A stretch of 64,000 nucleotides of DNA from contig JBAJFG010000611.1 in assembly GCA_037903475.1 (NCBI GenBank), positions 930,001-994,000 of the forward strand. The letters run 5' to 3'. The position numbers and the translations under genes are program-made. The DNA is from Ancylostoma caninum (taxonomy: Eukaryota; Nematoda; Chromadorea; Rhabditida; Ancylostomatidae). This document shows, piece by piece, positions 58,880-64,000 of the stretch. Position 1 is the stretch's first letter. Each line of letters begins with the position of its first letter. The notes under the pieces were generated by a model, which saw nothing but the letters and a program-made list of their open reading frames with translations, was not told the origin of the DNA and ran no database searches.

Positions 58880-59740
58880 CCACTGTGGCCGGGTAAACGG
58901 GAATGTTCCCGCCCCTCTGTTGGGTAGCTCGAGGAGGTTTCCGCCAGGTTCACAACTACCATGGTGGAATTCATGATCGTTCGCGGAAAAGTAATGAGCT
59001 CCCAAGATTTCCTAGCAAAATGTAGCGTGTTCTGTTATCTTTATCGTCACATGCTGACAAACAAGAGCCACGCGGACTGTCGCGCCGTGCGCGACTCTGC
59101 CCTCTGGCCGGGTCCCGCCGCGCGCACTGGCGTACGGTACTTCCCACGCCGTGCCGCGTGCGGACTGCGCGGTGCGGCTGATTTTCGAAATCAGTCGCGC
59201 CTCTGCGGTCACGCCGGACGGTCGTGTTTTGGTTCGCTCTCGTGTCGTGTATTCTTGCCGTGTATTCCTCGCGTCCGTTGAACACCTCATACCATCTGGA
59301 GTAGCAGGTCCTCCCGCAGGTTGACCAACACCTTGGCCGTCGTGCACACCATCTACCATCCACCATGTTTGAGTTGGCCCTAATCCTATCTATCGCTGTA
59401 CCATTGATTGATTGTCGTGTATTGATATTGTGTGATTTCTTGTATAATAAACACCATCTACAGCGCTTGTGTTAATGCAGATGTATCCATGTATTGCATC
59501 ACCTTCAAGGTCACCAACAAGTGTACCAAGGGGCGGGGCCAGGGTTGGGGGCTCAGCGTAGGGACCTGGTGAGGGGAGACGGGAAGTGGGAGCTTACCAT
59601 GGGATACGGCCGGGTACGTCTGTGGGGGTAGGCCGCCATTAGGTCCAGGAAGCGCATCCTCCACCGACGCGGCCAGTCGTGCTCGGGGTTCATCCTGACA
59701 CACTGAACCGCCGAGGACCCTGGGGCACGACAGGACAAAT
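58880..59740. other. GC-rich island, possible inserted element
   Basis: GC content rises sharply between 58880 and 59740 compared with both flanks. The part to about 59460 could be LTR-like: it begins TGTGGCC at 58884 and has AATAAA at 59446 near its end, but no flanking duplication or primer site was found. On the minus strand a frame with MNPEHDWPRRWRMRFLDLMA ends at a donor (ATG|gtaagc, about 59600). Many frames are open because of the composition. The identity is not settled. Confidence 0.35.
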
Positions 59741-59749
59741 CTACCTCAT

Positions 59750-60595
59750 TCTTACCAGGAGAACCCGTTCTCCTTAGAACGACTGGTGAATTATTACCTT
59801 ACTAGGTACATTCGTGAAATCCCGCCCCAGAAGAACGCGTTAACCCGGCAGGTGGGCTAAAATCTCCCCGGCAAAGCTAATGGATATCCCGACTATGCTA
59901 TCACTGTTCTCTCAAAAGCAGAACTGGAATGACCGGAGGATCCTGTTAAGGAGAGGGTTGAGTTCATATTTATCAGCTTTTCCGGTTCCGGCGCCGCAGG
60001 GGAAGAATAGCTTGAGCTACGCAGCGAATTTCTGGAGGGTGACATCTGTCAAACTCTCTGAACAGAGGGCCGACGTATATATGTAATGTTGATGCAATCA
60101 ATGGGGTTCAATTAATTTGAAAAAAACTTAGAAAATATAAGTGGTATGACCCACTATGTATAAGTGAGGATCCCCTCCATAAAGATAAATACCTAACCAG
60201 GAGGATAAGTTTGAATTTTTGTGTTCGTTTACTGTCCTCGTTGTAGATTTTTTGAGAACAGTTGAGTCTATCGAAGTAAATGAATAGATGAAAAAATGGT
60301 AAGACATGTTATACTTGAATTTACGCGGTCTTTTTGAGGATATGCCAATAATGAGTGCTTGGATAGAGAGATGCACGTGAAACAAACTGATAATAAGGCC
60401 AAAGGGAAAAATGATCCCATTCACCTCAACCCAGACCTACAAGATTAATTCCGTTAATAGGATCAGAAAGTGTGATTGCTAGTAGTGTTAGACTAGCACA
60501 GCCAGGAAACTTGTGCTAAGGTGATGATGGATGTCGCACCGAATTAATGAAGAAGCCAACGAAAAACATGCATATTGAATAGAGTGTTGCATTCG
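59750..60595. other. No supported gene
   Basis: Short AT-rich frames only. Confidence 0.4.
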
Positions 60596-60605
60596 AAAAT
60601 TTTTT

Positions 60606-60885
60606 TCGAATATTCGAATATTCGAATAATCGAATATTTCGATTTGACCGAATATTCGAATATTCGAATAATCGAGTATTTCAATTTGACCGAATATTCG
60701 AATATTCGAATAAACGAATATTTTGAAACGCCCGAATATTCGAATATTCGAATAAACGAATATTTCGACGTCTCCGAATATTCGAATATTCGAATAATTC
60801 GAATATTCCAACCTCTCGAATATTCGAATTATTCGAATATTCGATCATGAGCTTCGAATATTCGAATATTCCGAATATTTGGGAA
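60606..60885. repeat. 42-bp array built of TTCGAATATTCGAA palindromes, locus 1
   Basis: Five exact 42-bp periods start CGAATATTCGAATATTCGAA, then shorter variants follow. Each unit has a constant palindromic half and a variable 8-10 bp end (tttgac, gaaacgcc, gacgtctc). The period is a multiple of three, so both strands show open frames repeating SNIRI and EYF-type words. They are not genes. Confidence 0.96.
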
Positions 60886-60889
60886 GTTG

Positions 60890-62640
60890 ATCTACATTTA
60901 TTTCGGCTGAGTACGCAAAGGGAAGTTCTCTGAATAGAACAATTACTCATTAGGTTGCTGCGAAAGTTACCTATTCACTTTATCACTATTTACTACTACC
61001 TACTTAGTCGAAGTCACTTACTTTTGTGTGTTGCTAATTCTTCCGAAATTGATTTGGAATTTCCTGTCCAAAACTTGTATAAGGGTTAGACAATGCTCCA
61101 CCTATATCCAGTTTGTACTATCATTCCGTTGCGATTGTGACTGAAAATATTGTCACTGACTACAAGCATGTTCGGCTGCTCCTGGTTTGATAACTCAGAA
61201 AACCAAAAGCGAGCGCCTCTTGGCACTGATTGAATAGAATCCGCGTAGTGGTATCCTTGACCTGGCAGAGGACCTCCTACGTCATCACGACACAGTATTT
61301 TTTACCTGCTTCTCCACGGGTAGGCAGGAAATACGACGTGTGGATACCTCATGATCTGAGTGACCGCTAGTTTCAAGTGCGTAGAGTGCGTGCATAAACT
61401 TTTTGAGTTTTCAACAGAGCTTTGCTCAGCTAGCCATCTTGGTTACCGGTGGTTCTTCATGTAATTCACGTAAGGAAATGTGGTTGACTCGTAAGCCGAT
61501 AACTGCCAAAACTACTGCAAAAACGAGAACTACCTCCTCAGAATGTAATGCTCAGTATTTGATGGAATTACGAAGGAATCATTTGTTAAAAGCTGCTGCC
61601 AACAAAACTTACTGTTTGCGCAGAATAATGATTTCACTTACATTGTGTAAATGTTTGTTATATTGAAGAAAAAGAATTAATCCGAAAAGACGTCCAAAAA
61701 TGGCTGAAACTTTCGCGACGTTCAATAAAATAGACAACACTGAATAGAGTTAAGAACCGGTGTTTCGAACCTAATTTCAAATGAGCCCAGTTCTCAGCTG
61801 ACGGGTTCAGTATTGGAGCTACAAGCAGTTGCATGAACTAACCCAATCCCAAATCACTGAAGCCTAGTGTTGCACTCGTCTCTGTAATGAGTCTGCATAA
61901 GTTTTTTTGCTACAGCAACATACATAGGACGTATCAGCCATATGATAAGTCAGCATGAGTTCCTTAATAGGTACTGAAAAAGAATAGGAGCATTTTTAGG
62001 AGCTTTTCACTCAGCAAACTAGTACGTCAAACTTGTACGTACCTGCTAATCGCGTTGCTGGGTTTCCATCCAACATCTCGAGATCGTTTCTCAGAACGGG
62101 TGCTTTGTATTGTATAGATAAATGAAGTTAATCTCCCAAATGTTTTGCACAGAAGTTGTAGTTACATGCTGGTGGTAAGGTTGCGGGGTGGGGTTGGAAA
62201 AAGTACGATTACTCGAAATGGAGGCGTACAGCCTCCATGGCAGACTAGTGTCATAAAGATTGAAAATTCCCAGTAAGCTCTTTGCTTTTCTAAAGTTTTT
62301 TCACCAAATTGAAGGTTCAAGACTTGCCACAAAATTGTAGCTATCTGTCTACGTCAGCAGGTATTCTCAGACAATGTGCGGGTGAACCGCGGTACGAATA
62401 TTTGGCGTAGGCAACTCTACAGTCAACCAAGTAATTGAACGTGGTCATTAAATTATCTATGTGCGGTGAGCCTGCAGAAAGTCCGCTGTCAGCCCGCTGA
62501 AATGATAGTGGCGTGCTGACAACGGCAGCAATACATACTTCGATCTCAAATTTAGCGACGGTAGGTGCTTGCTGATGGGGCTCGAGAATGATTATGAGAG
62601 CGAGGATGCTGTTGAAAAGGACTGCTCGATTAATCGAATG
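60890..62640. other. Spacer between the two TTCGAATA arrays, no supported gene
   Basis: The ORF at 61403-61666 follows an acceptor-like ttttcaacag but does not resemble a family. A small exon-like stretch on the minus strand near 61021-61065 (acceptor gttttggacag, donor AAA|gtaagt) is too short to judge. Confidence 0.35.
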
Positions 62641-62645
62641 ATCTA

Positions 62646-62902
62646 ATATTCGAATGTACCCACCCCGAATATGCGAATATTCGAATAATCGAATAATTAA
62701 GAGCGATCGAATATTCGAATATTCGAATAAACGAATATTTTGAAAGCGTCGAATATTCGAATATTCGAATAAACAAATATTTTGAAAGCGTCGAATATTC
62801 GAATATTCGAATGATCCGAATATTCTGATTTTTCGAATATTCGAATGTTTCGAATAATCGAATATTCGAATATTCGAATAATTATTCGAATATTATTCGA
62901 TT
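62646..62902. repeat. 42-bp TTCGAATA array, locus 2
   Basis: The same unit as at 60606-60885, including the AAACGAATATTTTGAAA version, in two or three full 42-bp periods plus fragments, and ending in dense overlapping palindromes (attcgaataattattcgaat). It is 1.8 kb from locus 1, in the same orientation. Confidence 0.94.
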
Positions 62903-63009
62903 CGGTCAACACTCTAATATTGAACACGCCTATCATTGCGTAATGACAGGAAAGTCCGCATTTGCACACCAAATTTGTACTTATAGCTAATCCAACCATC
63001 AATTAAGAA

Positions 63010-63520
63010 GAAGCATCAAAGGCAAGAATGTGAGCAGAAAACGAAGAATTTCGTTTCCGGGAATAAATAAAGACTAGGAACAACCTTGCTCAATTACTGA
63101 CGAGTACAACTTTCAAAGGAGAAACAGAAACAGATTTGGACAAGTCCAGATCCTCATCCTGAATTGTACGATTTACGGTTCTCTTTCAGATTTTTCTGTT
63201 GTCGAGAACGAAGCATAGGAACAGCTTTCATAAACTTTCCACCAATAGCGATTGTAATCGAACTGTAGCAAATGGCAAACGCTATAATATCCAATTCGCT
63301 TTTGTGAATTGGATGCAGTAGTTAAGGATTGAGCGATTTTGAAAGAAAAAAGACATGGCATAAGGTATTCAGTTAGGAAGATGAAAAAAAGCGTTCTAAA
63401 GTTGTATCGGAGAAGGTTGGGAGGAACGGATGCTGTGAAAAACTAAAAAAAAAGTAAGATGGATTCGATCCGGAAGAAAAGTCGGATCTTATGTTCGTAT
63501 CGGTGCCCACGCGTCACATA
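63010..63520. other. No supported gene
   Basis: The minus-strand ORF at 63173-63361 has no splice or family support. Confidence 0.35.
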
Positions 63521-63527
63521 ACGTGTT

Positions 63528-63801
63528 ATGGAAGTGACGCAAAAGCACTGCTTTCTTCAGATGCAAGGCCACTACTACGTGCAGCCGTCAAAGTCATCCA
63601 TATTAAATTTCCTCCTATCAGTGCAAATGACTTCAGAATTACTAAGTAGTAAAAGTCCCTCTCCTCCCGTACGTCCTGAGTGTCCCATTCTTCAATTGGG
63701 TCTCGCTGAGCTCGATTACTACTTTTTCCGAGCTCCTGTCAAAACAATGATTTTTCCAGCTTTTCTGCCTGATGAACAAACGGCTTCATCTTCATGTCCA
63801 G
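63528..63801 (+). CDS. First visible exon of a gene running off the window
   Basis: An ATG preceded by an in-frame TAA starts 91 codons that end at a good donor (CCAG|gttaat, phase 1). Text: MEVTQKHCFLQMQGHYYVQP, later SSKSPSPPVRPECPILQL, AELDYYFFRAPVKTMIFPAF, ending TASSSCP. An alternative start is an acceptor (ctttcttcag) before MQGHYY. A following exon may begin at 63965 (acceptor ttagtccag) with ESAEQWSSSSPH, which keeps phase and runs to the window end. Ser/Pro-rich with an aromatic patch; family unknown. Confidence 0.42.
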
Positions 63802-64000
63802 GTTAATATATGGTGGCAACATGCCCAGGTTAATGAGGATATTGTGCGATTGATGAGGCCACTGCAATTAGAAGACGGGCGTTTCCAATATCGAGATACA
63901 TAGCTGAGACATGTTCCGACGCCTGGATCTTTTCATCAGTTTAGCATCCGCGCTTTTAGTCCAGAAAGTGCCGAACAATGGTCGAGCAGCAGTCCACATG

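Noticed and set aside
58961..59366. 106-131-codon Arg-rich ORFs on both strands
   Set aside because: High GC removes stop codons; no motif or splice support.
60488..60950. Three overlapping ORFs with repeated SNIRI-type words
   Set aside because: They are by-products of the 42-bp palindromic array; both strands are open alike.

Overview
The window looks like nuclear DNA of a nematode, most likely a strongylid (hookworm-type, clade V) worm; this is inference. It is AT-rich and gene-poor. Genes are split into small exons with nematode-style acceptors (tttcag). Much of the rest is eroded transposons: mariner, Helitron, CR1/Jockey-type LINE pieces, MITEs and satellites. There are no bacterial operons, CRISPR arrays or rRNA genes, and I recognised no tRNA. 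Most single-frame ORFs are chance; I kept those with splice sites, phase agreement or family motifs.

The best-supported gene is on the minus strand, 47093 down to 37418. Eleven exons join in phase into a 402-residue rhodopsin-family seven-helix receptor of neuropeptide-receptor type. Its ninth intron, about 6.1 kb, holds a complete non-autonomous Helitron (41221-42401), a (GA)n tract and several exon-like ORFs.

1-9 kb: an EGF-domain exon (minus, 4550-4693), a Cys-containing exon (minus, 7345-7466), a terminal exon (minus, 8577-8725) and GC-rich ORFs near 5 kb. 9-17 kb: three degenerate GC-rich minisatellite fields, a possible globin-like gene (minus, 10207-11664), a Tc1/mariner fragment and a TA-flanked MITE (14386-14923). 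16.4 and 28.5 kb: two copies of another MITE. 17.6-18.0 kb: a plus-strand ORF facing a minus-strand first exon with a hydrophobic leader. 19-28 kb: a 360-bp fold-back element, LINE endonuclease and RT fragments, a plus-strand gene or pseudogene followed by a perfect 71-bp palindrome, and a mariner (24512-25431). 33-37 kb: a mariner pseudogene (33206-34160) and a MITE carrying a 200-bp (GT)n tract. 37-47 kb: the receptor. 51-59 kb: several unrecognised exon groups on both strands, LINE 3' tails, a 53-bp palindrome and a GC-rich island (58.9-59.7 kb). 60.6-62.9 kb: two arrays of a 42-bp TTCGAATA-type repeat. 63.5 kb to the end: the first part of another plus-strand gene.

Apart from the receptor, the genes are seen as fragments. 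No pathway links them, and I found no convincing new biological system.
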